This document shows, piece by piece, positions 50,779 through 59,903 of a stretch of 64,000 nucleotides of DNA. How positions within the stretch are numbered: the stretch's first letter is position 1; every line of letters begins with the position of its first letter. The translations under genes and the position numbers were made by a program. Location of the stretch: the NCBI RefSeq assembly GCF_016428975.1, contig NZ_JAELTT010000012.1, positions 29,920 to 93,919 on the forward strand, in the 5' to 3' direction. This DNA is from Dyella sp. ASV21 (GTDB lineage Bacteria; Pseudomonadota; Gammaproteobacteria; Xanthomonadales; Rhodanobacteraceae). A model generated the notes under the pieces. The model had not been told where the DNA came from. It saw only the letters and a list, made by a program, of their open reading frames with translations, and ran no database searches.

Positions 50779-53700
50779 GCTTCAACTTCTCCCTGAGGTC
50801 GTGAGACTTAAGCCCGCGGCGCGCGGCCAGGCCTTCGACAAAGCGTTCAACGACGGTGTCCAAGTGAAGGAACTCGGCATCGTCGAGTTCAGGCGTGAGG
50901 TAATCGACCGCCGCACCCGAGGCGTCCTGCTTAAAGGCCAGCATCATTGCCTGATAGGTATCGAGGCTCCCCGGCAGTTCCAGCGTTTCGAACTGGCAAC
51001 GCTGCGTCTGCTGCGGACGGAGCATGCGGTAGCGCGCCTGCATTTCGGTCTTTGTGGTCCAGGCACGGGAGCCGAAGATGCCTCGGGATGCCTCGGGGAT
51101 ATTCAGCCCCGTCTGCACCACGCCATAGGTGCACACCAACACTTCCACTGGGCCACGCCTGAAACCCTTGGCCAGCAGCTGATTGCGTTCCGTGATCGAC
51201 ATCTTTCCGTGGAACGCCCGGGCCAGCGCACCCTGTTGATTGATCGAGCGGGCCAAGCACTCGGCAAGCCCTGGGTTCTCCACGAACACCATCGTCTTGT
51301 GACCGTCCTGTGCACACGACACGGCGCGCTCCACGGTGAAGCGCTGCTTGCTGGTCATCTGACCGTACGTCGGGAACCCCTTGATGCCGTACTGCGGATA
51401 GTTGCCGGCCATCAGCACAGCGCCGATGCGCGCGAGCAGCGCCACCAGGTTGATTTGCTTGCCGCTGTCCCCCGACCTGGCGCGCATGTCGCGATACCAG
51501 GCGGCAAAGTCATCAGCGATCGTCAGCCAGTAGCCGAGATGGTTGTCATCCCAGCTCAGTTCGTGGTGAAGCACATCGTAGGCCGGCGTTCTGATGTACG
51601 ACGACACCTCCGGTTCCTGCGCAATGCGACGCTTGATGAAAGGCGCGGTCCAAGCTCGGAGGGCGGCGAGGTTGGCCAGCTTCGGAACCTCGCGCTTGCC
51701 GCCAGTGAAATCCTCCTCAAATTGCGCGGTAACCCACTCGGTGACCACGTGCTCATCACGAAAGACATCCGTGCCGCGTCGCGCCGAGTGCATCGAATGC
51801 AGGAGATCAGGCGTGAGGTAGGGGCGATAGAAGCCGAACGGCTGGATCGCCGTACCGTCGCCGCCGACCCACTGCAACTGGGGAAGGAGGTCGCGCGGCA
51901 TGTTCGCGATGGGCGTCCCGGTCATGCCGTAGCGACGCTTGGGGCTGACCATGTAGACCGCGCGCGTCTGCGCCGAGAAGCGATTGCGCAACAGGTGCGC
52001 CTCGTCGCAAACCATCGTCGCGATGCGACGGCGCAGCAAGCTTGCATAGGTGCGGCGGGCGTGCGCATCACTGATCGGCATCCGCAGGCGCGAATACGAG
52101 ATCAGGTTAATTCGGCGCAGGTTTGCACAGTCCTCCGGTGACCGGATCACCTGGTACTCGTCCGCCGGCACGCCGACCGCGCGCAGCTCGGTCAGGATCT
52201 CGTCGATGAGGTGAGCCTCAACGCAGATCAGATTGCGCTTGCCGCCCGCGAGGCAAAGCGCGATCGCCGCGCGCGTCTTACCCAGGCCCATCTGAAAGGC
52301 CACGATGCCCGAACGGGCCACCAGCATTTCAACGACGTCGGCCTGCTGATAGGTCCAGCTCGCCACCGCCGCGCCACCCGTCCGCTCCAGGCGCAAGCGG
52401 ATCTGCTTGGCCAGCTCCGGGTACTTGATCTCGCGGCTGTCGTGAATCGTCGTCCACTGCGGACCAGAGGAGACCTCGCTCAGCATCCGGAAGCTGCGCA
52501 AGAAGGCGCTCTCCTCGAGCGAGAGCACCTCGCCGGAGGTCGGGTGCGTGGCCGTGTAGACGCCGCCCTCATAGGCGAAGCTGACCTCCTGTCCCGGCAG
52601 GAAAAGACCGGAGCCCCAGCGAGCGGGGTTACATTGAATGGCTTCCTTCGGGGTCGCGGTCAGGTTGCCACTGGCGCCCGGCCCATGGATCAGCGCCACA
52701 CGGCCCAGAGGGGTAGCCGCGCGGTCGTAGAGTCGGCGACGGCGGCGCAGGTACCCCAAAATGCCCGGGTCGGGGAGTGGCCGGCCGCCGGCGGCGCGGA
52801 CTGCCTCGAGGATATCTCCCCACGCCGCCAGCGGATCAGGCTGGGCAAGGACGAGCTCAAGGTCAAAGACACCCTGCCCGGCATATTTCACGCCCACTGG
52901 GTAGCGGCCCTCCTCCGGCAAACGAGGCGGCAGGACGGATCGGAGCAGGCTGTTCATCACCTTCGCCTGGACCAGACCGCAGCGGAAATGCAGCTGCAGC
53001 TTTCGGCCGCTGTGGGTCAGGCGTACAGCGTCAGTGCCAGTCGGGGCGAGGGTGATCACCGGCTCCGACGGATTTACACGGATGGATCGCAGCTCGGGCG
53101 GCCGTTCATGGGTGTTTGAGCAGCGGATCGGGAGCGGAGGCAGATCGGCGTCCAGGGAAACCAGGTCCATCATCACGGGCAGCGCCGGGCCGGCACCGAA
53201 GACAGCGACCGAAACGTCAACAACGGCGGTCTCGGACTTAAAAACTGAACCACCCAGCCGATATATCGCTTTGAGCTTCTCCCCGAACGCCGCGTGCCCC
53301 TTGAGGGTGGCGGCGAACGAGGTGGGCAGCAGGGCAATCACCAGATCACACGCGTCAAGGGCTCGCTCGAGGGCGTAGGCGTGGCTAATGGCGGACGTAT
53401 GCGGGCCAAAGCGGCCGGCGCACGTCGTCTCGCCGCCAACCAGCAAAGGCGACTCCAGATGTACCGAAAACGGCGGGTTGATGAGACCCACCCCCCAACC
53501 AGAGGCCCGCTGATCCTCAAGGGCAAGCGTCCGCAGCTCCATCTCGAAGCCCGCGGAGGTCGCCCGGTCGACCAGCTGCTCGACGGTGGGCGCGTGAATG
53601 TCGGCGCCGCCAATGACGTGCCGCTCGGGGTCGGCGAACTGGAGCAACCGTCCGGAGCCGACCGAGTTGTCGAACACAGCCACCCGGCTACCCGGCGCCC

Positions 53701-53905
53701 GCTCCAGGGCAGCCGCCATCGCGGGCTGGGCGAGGCGCCACATGAAGGCAGCGACGTTGTCCGGGGTGAAGAACTGGGACAGGTGCTCCTGCCGGGCCAG
53801 GTGCAGGCCGGCCAGGGAGCCCGGGCGGCGGGCCATGGAGCCGAGGGAGCGCACGTCCCGCAGCGGGGCGTACCAGTCGGAGGGGTGCGGGGCGGTCTCG
53901 TTCAT
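50768..53905 (-). CDS. Fused DNA methyltransferase and SNF2/DEAD-type helicase
   Basis: A 1045-residue protein. The N-terminal part is a class I SAM-dependent methyltransferase of the N6-adenine type: FFTP (about 45-48), motif I DNSVGSGRLL (79-88) and NPPF (143-146). From about residue 520 a superfamily 2 helicase follows: Walker A FQMGLGKTRAA (near 540), DEAH box CDEAHLLRN (near 636), motif III MTGTPIAN and a degenerate motif VI QARYRMLRPQQ. It may methylate and translocate on DNA. It is the first gene of the operon leading through the ligase into PRTRC, and diverges from the histidine kinase. Confidence 0.88.
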   Translation of the reverse strand: MNETAPHPSDWYAPLRDVRSLGSMARRPGSLAGLHLARQEHLSQFFTPDNVAAFMWRLAQPAMAAALERAPGSRVAVFDNSVGSGRLLQFADPERHVIGGADIHAPTVEQLVDRATSAGFEMELRTLALEDQRASGWGVGLINPPFSVHLESPLLVGGETTCAGRFGPHTSAISHAYALERALDACDLVIALLPTSFAATLKGHAAFGEKLKAIYRLGGSVFKSETAVVDVSVAVFGAGPALPVMMDLVSLDADLPPLPIRCSNTHERPPELRSIRVNPSEPVITLAPTGTDAVRLTHSGRKLQLHFRCGLVQAKVMNSLLRSVLPPRLPEEGRYPVGVKYAGQGVFDLELVLAQPDPLAAWGDILEAVRAAGGRPLPDPGILGYLRRRRRLYDRAATPLGRVALIHGPGASGNLTATPKEAIQCNPARWGSGLFLPGQEVSFAYEGGVYTATHPTSGEVLSLEESAFLRSFRMLSEVSSGPQWTTIHDSREIKYPELAKQIRLRLERTGGAAVASWTYQQADVVEMLVARSGIVAFQMGLGKTRAAIALCLAGGKRNLICVEAHLIDEILTELRAVGVPADEYQVIRSPEDCANLRRINLISYSRLRMPISDAHARRTYASLLRRRIATMVCDEAHLLRNRFSAQTRAVYMVSPKRRYGMTGTPIANMPRDLLPQLQWVGGDGTAIQPFGFYRPYLTPDLLHSMHSARRGTDVFRDEHVVTEWVTAQFEEDFTGGKREVPKLANLAALRAWTAPFIKRRIAQEPEVSSYIRTPAYDVLHHELSWDDNHLGYWLTIADDFAAWYRDMRARSGDSGKQINLVALLARIGAVLMAGNYPQYGIKGFPTYGQMTSKQRFTVERAVSCAQDGHKTMVFVENPGLAECLARSINQQGALARAFHGKMSITERNQLLAKGFRRGPVEVLVCTYGVVQTGLNIPEASRGIFGSRAWTTKTEMQARYRMLRPQQTQRCQFETLELPGSLDTYQAMMLAFKQDASGAAVDYLTPELDDAEFLHLDTVVERFVEGLAARRGLKSHDLREKLKHAA

Positions 53906-54022
53906 CCCTCAGATCATGAATCCGGGGCCCGGCGGGCAAAGTTCGGCCGGTTTTGGCGACAATGGACGCCGCGGCGGGTCCTGGCCCGCCAGGATCGCCG
54001 ATGGCCGCCAAGGGAGCTGCTG

Positions 54023-55357
54023 GTGTTGGAAGGATTGAAGGCGCGGGTTCATGGCGCTCTCATGCGCTTGAACGCGACCCTGCGTCACAGCGCCCGATTC
54101 GCCGAGCGGAGAATGCCGCTTCTCGGCGCGGTGACTGTTGCCTCCTTCCCCCTCTTCTACCTGATCTGGGGCTACGTCTTCCCGCAGCCCTACGAGAACC
54201 TCGGATGGCGCCTGGTCGTGGCCGTCCTGAGTCTCCCGCTCCTTCTGGCAGGCTACCTGCCGCCGCGCTTGCGCGACCTGCTGCCCCTTTACTGGCTGCC
54301 TTGCATCATCGTCAGCCTGCCCCTCTTCACCACCTACATGATGCTGATGAACGGCATGACCACGGTGTGGGTGATGACTCAGCTCACATCTACCTTTCTG
54401 GTCTTCCTTCTGTTTGAAGTGCGGGTGAGCATTTACGCCCTTCTGATCGGCTGGTTCCTTGCGGGGCTCTGCTGGTTCCTCGGCGGCCACCCCGACGTAC
54501 CCATGCATCCGCTCGGACCACTCTTCATGGTCTGGGGGTTCGCTTTGATCACAGCCATCGTGTGTAACTTGAGCCGATCTATTGCTGAGCACTCCCGCGG
54601 CGACAGCCTACGCGCGACGAGCGCGACCATCGCCCACGAAATGCGCACGCCGCTCGCGTCCATCCGGCTGGCCGGTACCGGCCTGGCCAAACACCTCCCG
54701 GAGCTACTGGGCGGGTACGAGGCGGCGGTCAAGGCCGGCCTCATCAAGCCAAAGATGCGATCGAGCACGTTTGGTGTCATCCGCGACATGGCCGATACGG
54801 TGGCCAACGAGGCGGAGCACGCGATGGTGACCATCGAGATGTTGCTCGCCGCGGCGCAATTTGCCGAGCGCGGGAAGGACACGGAAGTAGACGCCGGCGC
54901 GACGGTCGAGGCTGCGCTGAACCGGTACCCTTATGGATCCGCCACAGAGCGCGATCGCGTGCGTGTGGCCGTCAAGGACACCTTCGTCTTCACCGGATCA
55001 GCGCCAGCGCTCACGAACGTTATCTTCAACCTCGTGAAGAACGCGCTTCACTACACCGCGCGCAAGCAGGAAGCGCTCGTGCATATCCAGGTCGACCGGC
55101 CCAATGCCGGCGTCGGCCGCATCACCATCTTCGACACGGGCCAAGGCATCTCTCCGGAGCTGTTGCCTCGGATTTTCCATCGCTTCGTGTCCGGTAAGGA
55201 ACGACCAGAAACCGCTTTGGGGATTGGTCTCGCTTACTGCCAGGAGGCCGTGGCCCAGATGGGCGGGCAGATCAAGTGCTCCTCCAAGAGCGGGATCTTC
55301 ACCCGCTTTGACATCACTTTCCCAACCTCAAACAAGGCCGACACCGGTGCTCCGTAA
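54023..55357 (+). CDS. Membrane histidine kinase, CqsS/LqsS-like
   Basis: A 444-residue sensor kinase. The GTG at 54023 has AAGGGAG at good spacing; an ATG at 54062 is an alternative, and the longer open frame upstream is antisense to the methyltransferase gene. The N-terminal region has about six membrane segments (residues 35-180), with the FPLFYLIWGYVFPQPYENL pattern of CqsS/LqsS-type quorum-signal sensors. The kinase core has SATIAHEMRTPL (phospho-His near 205), FNLVKNAL, FDTGQGIS and ALGIGLA. The signal is unknown. Its end overlaps the response regulator start. Confidence 0.85.
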   Translation: MLEGLKARVHGALMRLNATLRHSARFAERRMPLLGAVTVASFPLFYLIWGYVFPQPYENLGWRLVVAVLSLPLLLAGYLPPRLRDLLPLYWLPCIIVSLPLFTTYMMLMNGMTTVWVMTQLTSTFLVFLLFEVRVSIYALLIGWFLAGLCWFLGGHPDVPMHPLGPLFMVWGFALITAIVCNLSRSIAEHSRGDSLRATSATIAHEMRTPLASIRLAGTGLAKHLPELLGGYEAAVKAGLIKPKMRSSTFGVIRDMADTVANEAEHAMVTIEMLLAAAQFAERGKDTEVDAGATVEAALNRYPYGSATERDRVRVAVKDTFVFTGSAPALTNVIFNLVKNALHYTARKQEALVHIQVDRPNAGVGRITIFDTGQGISPELLPRIFHRFVSGKERPETALGIGLAYCQEAVAQMGGQIKCSSKSGIFTRFDITFPTSNKADTGAP

Positions 55358-56369
55358 CCTACCTAGCCCCGTCCCGCCATTCTTCTTCCCGACACGCGTC
55401 ATCCACGTGGACGACCACGAGACGTACCTGCGCGTCATGCGTCCGCACCTCGAACCTGATGTGTTCGTTGAGGGCTTCGCGTCCGCAGGCGACGCGCTCG
55501 ACGCCATCGACAGCGCCCGTGGTGGTCCGGCGGCGCTCGCGGGCCTAGTCCACCACCGCAAGGACGCGCACGGCACGGACAACGAGCTCGTTCTCGATGT
55601 GGCCATGATCAAGCGCATCATGTACGACGAGCGCCGATTCGCCATGCCGTCCGTCCTGGTCGCCGACTATGCGATGCCTGAAATGACCGGCCTCAATTTC
55701 CTACAGACCTGCGGCACCGCCAACATTGGCCGCGTGCTGCTGACTGGCCAGGCGGATAAGGCGACGGTGATCAAGGCCTTCAACGACGGTCTGATCGATC
55801 GCTACATAGAGAAGTCCGACTCCAACGCGCCCGACGTTCTGATGAAGACGATCGCTGACCTGCAGTGGCGGTACTTCGCTCGCGCCTTCTCGACTGTGAG
55901 TCATGCGCTGTCTCGTGAGGACTACCGAGTGCTCTGGGACCGCGAGGCAATGGAGACCATCATCAAGTCCTTGAACATCGAGCCCGTCGAGATGTACCTC
56001 GTGCCAGAGCCCACCGGTCTACTGTTCCTCGACGGGCACGGCGAAGCCGAGTTCGTTGTAGTGGTGTCCGACACGCAACTCATGAAGATGATCGACGAGG
56101 GCGAGAAGCAGTCGATGTCCGATGACGATCTCGCGCGGATGGGCAGCGAAGAGGCTGTGCCGGTCTTGCACAATGGCGAGAAGGCGTACAGCGCCGACCC
56201 GGTCAACTACGACATGATCCCCGTGGAAACCCTCCGCACTGGGGAGGGCAGCTACCACATAGGCCGCTTGGCGGATCTGGCACGGTTCCAGCTCGACCAA
56301 GTGATGCCCTACGAGCGCTGGCTCGACGAGCGTGAGGGTGACAACGCCGGCGACCCCGCCTTTCGCTGA
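55347..56369 (+). CDS. Response regulator with unusual insertion (340 aa)
   Basis: Partner of the upstream kinase; its GTG overlaps the kinase stop, behind AAGG at 9-base spacing. The receiver domain has VIHVDDHETYL (acidic pair), ADYAMPEMTG (phospho-Asp near 107), LLTGQADK (Thr) and YIEKSD (Lys). About 35-40 extra residues separate the first strand region from the phospho-site (DSARGGPAALAGLVHHRKDA ...). The C-terminal 190 residues (FARAFSTVSHALSREDY ... QVMPYERW) are not a known DNA-binding domain, so output may be enzymatic or by protein contact. Confidence 0.82.
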   Translation: MLRNLPSPVPPFFFPTRVIHVDDHETYLRVMRPHLEPDVFVEGFASAGDALDAIDSARGGPAALAGLVHHRKDAHGTDNELVLDVAMIKRIMYDERRFAMPSVLVADYAMPEMTGLNFLQTCGTANIGRVLLTGQADKATVIKAFNDGLIDRYIEKSDSNAPDVLMKTIADLQWRYFARAFSTVSHALSREDYRVLWDREAMETIIKSLNIEPVEMYLVPEPTGLLFLDGHGEAEFVVVVSDTQLMKMIDEGEKQSMSDDDLARMGSEEAVPVLHNGEKAYSADPVNYDMIPVETLRTGEGSYHIGRLADLARFQLDQVMPYERWLDEREGDNAGDPAFR

Positions 56370-56410
56370 GCAGCCCCTGGCTTGGGCGGGAGCCTGCGCA
56401 TGGGTAATCT

Positions 56411-57097
56411 ATGGCCATGCTTGAGCAACTCTCCAGCGCAGATATCCGCCACCTGCTGACCCGCGCCGGGCTCCCCGGCGTGCGAGTCATCCAGGAGGAA
56501 GGGCCAAAGGTCGTCATCGGCATCCGGTCGAGCGACTTCGTGCCAGACGGCCTTTCGCTTGCTGGGCACCCGACAGTGGCCAACGAACTCTTGGGAATCG
56601 CCGACTATCCGACCTTCGCTATCGCGTTGTCGCTACCGGACGACGCACTCGGCGGATTTGCCGCGCTCGGGGCGTGGGGTGAACTCCTGAGCGCCGCGGC
56701 GCGCGAGATCCGCCAGCGCGTTGAAGAAGTACAGGATCAGGTCGCGGACGCGCGCAAGCGCTTGGAGACCGAACCGGCGGCGCCGTGGCACATCACGGGA
56801 TTCGACCCCTACACCCAGAAGATCACCCTTGGCGGGCGCACGCTGCTGGCCACAGACGCCCGCCGATCTGGCGAGCTGGAGGATCTCTCTCGTCTCTTCC
56901 TGGTGCCGCTCATTGGGACTGGGGAAAGTGCGGAGAGGATCCAAGCGCGCGGGAGAGCGGCTCAGCGTCGGGCAACGGTCGATGCTGCAGAGCGCGGCGG
57001 CCACATCATCACGGTGATGACGGGCCGCCGGCAGTCAAGGCGGGTGCGCGTGGACTTGCTCCGGCGCGTGGTGATCAAGGGAGCCGTTACCGACTGA
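56411..57097 (+). CDS. Hypothetical protein (228 aa)
   Basis: Not recognised. It starts MAMLEQLSSADIRHLLTRAG, with a helical, possibly coiled middle (REIRQRVEEVQDQVADARKR) and a basic C-terminus (MTGRRQSRRVRVDLLRRVVI). There is no membrane segment. It follows the response regulator by 41 bases on the same strand and may belong to that transcript. Its last 11 bases overlap the next gene, which runs the other way. Confidence 0.65.
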   Translation: MAMLEQLSSADIRHLLTRAGLPGVRVIQEEGPKVVIGIRSSDFVPDGLSLAGHPTVANELLGIADYPTFAIALSLPDDALGGFAALGAWGELLSAAAREIRQRVEEVQDQVADARKRLETEPAAPWHITGFDPYTQKITLGGRTLLATDARRSGELEDLSRLFLVPLIGTGESAERIQARGRAAQRRATVDAAERGGHIITVMTGRRQSRRVRVDLLRRVVIKGAVTD

Positions 57098-58151
57098 TCG
57101 GCGTAACGGCGTCCGACTTCGGGATGACGGCAAGCAGCGGCAAGCCGCGGGGCAGCGGACGGGCGATGGTCATCGGCTCGAAGTTCGGCGACTTCTTCCC
57201 GTTGCAGGCCATCAGCACCATGTTGTAGCCGCGCATCATGTCGGCGATCACTCGGGTGGACCGGTCCATGGCATCCAAAGTGGCCGGTACCCATGCCTCC
57301 TCACCGCCTTCCAGGTCTGCCCGCTCGCATTCGGACATCGTGTTGGCCAAGAGCTGGGCGACCAGCTGCAGCGCCACGATCTGCTGCGCCCGCGCGGTCC
57401 ACGCGCCGGCAACCACCGCCTGCGCCATCACTTCGATCTGCACCGACTTGGGCGCTCGACGCTCCCAGTCGCGGTACTCGTCCTCGCCCAACGACTTGGC
57501 GGTCAGGCGGACCGCCTTGTTGTAGAACCCAACCAAGTGGGCCAGACGGCGCCACGCGGTGTTCGGGGGGCAGTTGCGCACATGCGTGTCGATATCGACC
57601 GTCATCGCCGCGAGGACGTTCTCGATAGCGGCAGTTGCCGCATGCCGGTGATCCGTGATTCGGATGAACGCCGTGCCTTCAGGAAGCGAAGCCGTTCGGA
57701 CTTCGCGAAAGGGCACGGTCGGAGTGAAGGTCGTGGCGCCAGCGGCGACCGCGATCGTCAGCCCGTTGTTCCACATCCCAGCGGCACCCTCCTCAAGGTC
57801 GTTCCACACCGCCACTGGCATGCCATCGTCTGCACTGATCTCCACCTGATCCGGCATGCCCATGGCATCTAGTGCGGAGCGCTCGGCAGGATTGGAACAG
57901 GCCTGCAGGAGAAACGAGTCCCAGGCAGTGCCCGACCGGGTATGCAGGCGCTCGATCTCGCGGCGGATGTGGCGATGCGAGTCGGTCTCCGGGCCGTCGG
58001 TCGGCAGGAGCCCGACAAGGCGAGTCGCCACTTCGCGCGAATCCATCACCTGGGCGAGGTAGTACGCCTCGGCAGGGCTGGGTATCGGCAGGCGACTTTC
58101 CCCTCGCTTGGTTTCGCCGTTCTTGTTCGTTGCACGGCTGGTCCGGGACAT
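57087..58151 (-). CDS. Hypothetical protein (354 aa)
   Basis: Not recognised. It starts MSRTSRATNKNGETKRGESR (basic), followed by a helical region and a hydrophobic beta stretch (GLTIAVAAGATTFTPTVPFR). The ATG at 58151 has AAGGAAGACAGGT upstream. A tail of further helices (QLVAQLLANTMSECERADLE) ends near the convergent gene. No family or function can be proposed. Confidence 0.68.
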   Translation of the reverse strand: MSRTSRATNKNGETKRGESRLPIPSPAEAYYLAQVMDSREVATRLVGLLPTDGPETDSHRHIRREIERLHTRSGTAWDSFLLQACSNPAERSALDAMGMPDQVEISADDGMPVAVWNDLEEGAAGMWNNGLTIAVAAGATTFTPTVPFREVRTASLPEGTAFIRITDHRHAATAAIENVLAAMTVDIDTHVRNCPPNTAWRRLAHLVGFYNKAVRLTAKSLGEDEYRDWERRAPKSVQIEVMAQAVVAGAWTARAQQIVALQLVAQLLANTMSECERADLEGGEEAWVPATLDAMDRSTRVIADMMRGYNMVLMACNGKKSPNFEPMTIARPLPRGLPLLAVIPKSDAVTPISR

Positions 58152-58345
58152 ACCTGTCTTCCTTTGGTGAGCTTCCGTTTTGACGCGGAAAAGGCTCGCC
58201 TCGGCTTGCCTTTTCCTGAACCGATAATGCAGCAATAGTCAAACGACGACCACAGAAAAACCCCCCGAAAGAACGCGCCGTTTCGCCATTTGCCGTGGAG
58301 CCTCCGCGTCTACCCTTTCTTCACTTGGTCACAGGAAAGGACGAA

Positions 58346-59086
58346 ATGGCAAAGAAGTCGAAGCCCCAGAACCGGGGCCTTTTCACCGCGTTCGCGCTAG
58401 CGGGCACTGCCGTCTTTGGCTTCGTGATGTTCCAGCAATGGACGAAGCATGACGGCTTGCCCTCGGGCGACGGCACCGTAGCGGCCGACGAACACATGCT
58501 TGACCGTATCGACGACACGAATGCCGTGGGTCGTGCCCTCAAGGATGTGGTACAGCCTGCCACCCGCAGCTCGTCGACCAGCAGCGGCGGCTCGGCGGTG
58601 ACGCGCCAGGTCGCCCCACCGGCACCTGTTGACCCCACGGACAAGCAGACGAGAGAGAACGCCAAGCGCGGCGCCATCGTTGGCCTACCGGCAGTGGTGT
58701 CGGCGAACAGCTTCCAGCTGCAGGGGCGCACCGTCGTCTTGTGGGGAGTTGCCGTGCCCCAGAGCCAGGTGCCGTGCGTGACCGGCCAGGTCTCCTGGTC
58801 GTGCGGGACCGAGTCGCTTACCGCTCTCCGCCAGTTCCTCGGCCTGCACGAAGTCGCCTGTTTCGACAAGGGCAACGACAACGCCGGCCGGATGGTCGCG
58901 CAGTGCTTCGTAGGCCCGCTGGATGTGGCCGGCGACCTGGTGCGCAACGGGTGGGCGATTGCTGATTCGAACTACACGCGGGCCTACACACCGCAGGAGT
59001 CGGACGCCAAGTTCAAGCGCCGAGGAATCTGGACGGGGAACTTCGACCGGTCGACGTTCGTCGGCGCGTTCGGTGCTCCTCTGTAA
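58346..59086 (+). CDS. Membrane-anchored SNase-fold protein, likely inactive
   Basis: A 246-residue protein with an N-terminal membrane helix (LFTAFALAGTAVFGFVMFQQ) and a C-terminal staphylococcal-nuclease-like OB domain (residues about 115-245). The core strand reads RTVVLWGVAVPQ, where active nucleases have Arg, Asp and Glu; aligned by its PQ to PE, those positions are Val, Ala and Gln. The later YTPQESDAKFKRRGIWTG helix is family-like. It is therefore probably a binding fold rather than a nuclease. The ATG at 58346 has AGGAAAGGACGAA before it. Confidence 0.7.
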   Translation: MAKKSKPQNRGLFTAFALAGTAVFGFVMFQQWTKHDGLPSGDGTVAADEHMLDRIDDTNAVGRALKDVVQPATRSSSTSSGGSAVTRQVAPPAPVDPTDKQTRENAKRGAIVGLPAVVSANSFQLQGRTVVLWGVAVPQSQVPCVTGQVSWSCGTESLTALRQFLGLHEVACFDKGNDNAGRMVAQCFVGPLDVAGDLVRNGWAIADSNYTRAYTPQESDAKFKRRGIWTGNFDRSTFVGAFGAPL

Positions 59087-59120
59087 ACCCAATCAATTCC
59101 GTACGTTACGAGCCGGACGC

Positions 59121-59157
59121 GGATAGCATAAATTGTATAATAGATTTTATGCTATCC
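59121..59157. repeat. AT-rich 12-bp inverted repeat between convergent genes
   Basis: A perfect 12-bp inverted repeat (GGATAGCATAAA ... TTTATGCTATCC) around a 13-base AT-rich centre containing TATAAT. It lies between the convergent genes ending at 59086 and 59220. It could be an operator or Xer/dif-like recombination site, or a terminator; it resembles the GCATAA half-site of dif sites. Confidence 0.5.
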
Positions 59158-59219
59158 GGTCCGACTAGGACCCGCAGCTCGGCCATGATGCCCCACGAGC
59201 TGCTCACGGTCCTTCTCGA

Positions 59220-59888
59220 TTACTGCCCACCGCCCGCACCAGCTGGCATCTCGCCGGCGGCATACTGACTCTGCTGGGCACGGTAGCGCTCAAGCTTCGC
59301 CTGGGCGATCTGGAGAACCTCCAGTGCATTTCGACCTGAGAGATCTCGGCGAGCCCCCGCGATCAATTTCTCTTGCGGCACCGTCTCGGGAAGAATGTGC
59401 TGCGCGCGCATCTGCTCGATGGGCAGGTTTGCCACCATGATCAGCCGCACAGCCTTCTGAAATGCCTTCGACTGCGTCTCCGGCAGGGCAGCGGTGATCT
59501 GGTTGATGGAGTCGACCATGGTATCCACAGAGGAGCCATCAATCCGGATGGACAAACCCGGTTGGTCAAGGTCGGCCCTCGACACGGATGCGTCGATGTC
59601 CCGCTCGCTAGACTCGATAACCGCCGGCGACGCCAGGCGCAAACCGCTCGCCAAGTCGACCTGCACGTCCGTGTGTTCCGCTGGCCACGGTGTGTCGCGA
59701 ATCGGGCGCTCGGGCGCCGCGCTGCTCACTGCTACCGGCGCCGGGCTTGGCCAGAGCGCAATAGCGGCGCACGCAGCCACCGCCACCAACCCTGCACCGA
59801 CGAGCATCCAACCGCGATTGCGGGTCGGCGCAGGCACTGCCTCCGCAGGTGACTTGACAGCCCCTTTCCGCTTCTTTCCCTTGCTCAT
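59220..59888 (-). CDS. DUF6694-like membrane protein (222 aa)
   Basis: A single N-terminal membrane helix (about 26-46, GWMLVGAGLVAVAACAAIAL) is followed by a Pro-rich spacer and a helical domain (VDSINQITAALPETQSKAFQ ... ALEVLQIAQAKLERY). The domain resembles DUF6694 lipoproteins, but no lipobox is seen, so it may be a membrane-anchored variant. It starts 15 bases after the RecJ-like gene stop in the same transcript. Confidence 0.55.
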   Translation of the reverse strand: MSKGKKRKGAVKSPAEAVPAPTRNRGWMLVGAGLVAVAACAAIALWPSPAPVAVSSAAPERPIRDTPWPAEHTDVQVDLASGLRLASPAVIESSERDIDASVSRADLDQPGLSIRIDGSSVDTMVDSINQITAALPETQSKAFQKAVRLIMVANLPIEQMRAQHILPETVPQEKLIAGARRDLSGRNALEVLQIAQAKLERYRAQQSQYAAGEMPAGAGGGQ

Positions 59889-59903
59889 CTCTCTCTCCGT
59901 CCT

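Noticed and set aside
53294..54022. N-terminal extension of the histidine kinase frame
   Set aside because: It runs antisense to the methyltransferase domain and beyond; the GTG at 54023 has a strong ribosome binding site.
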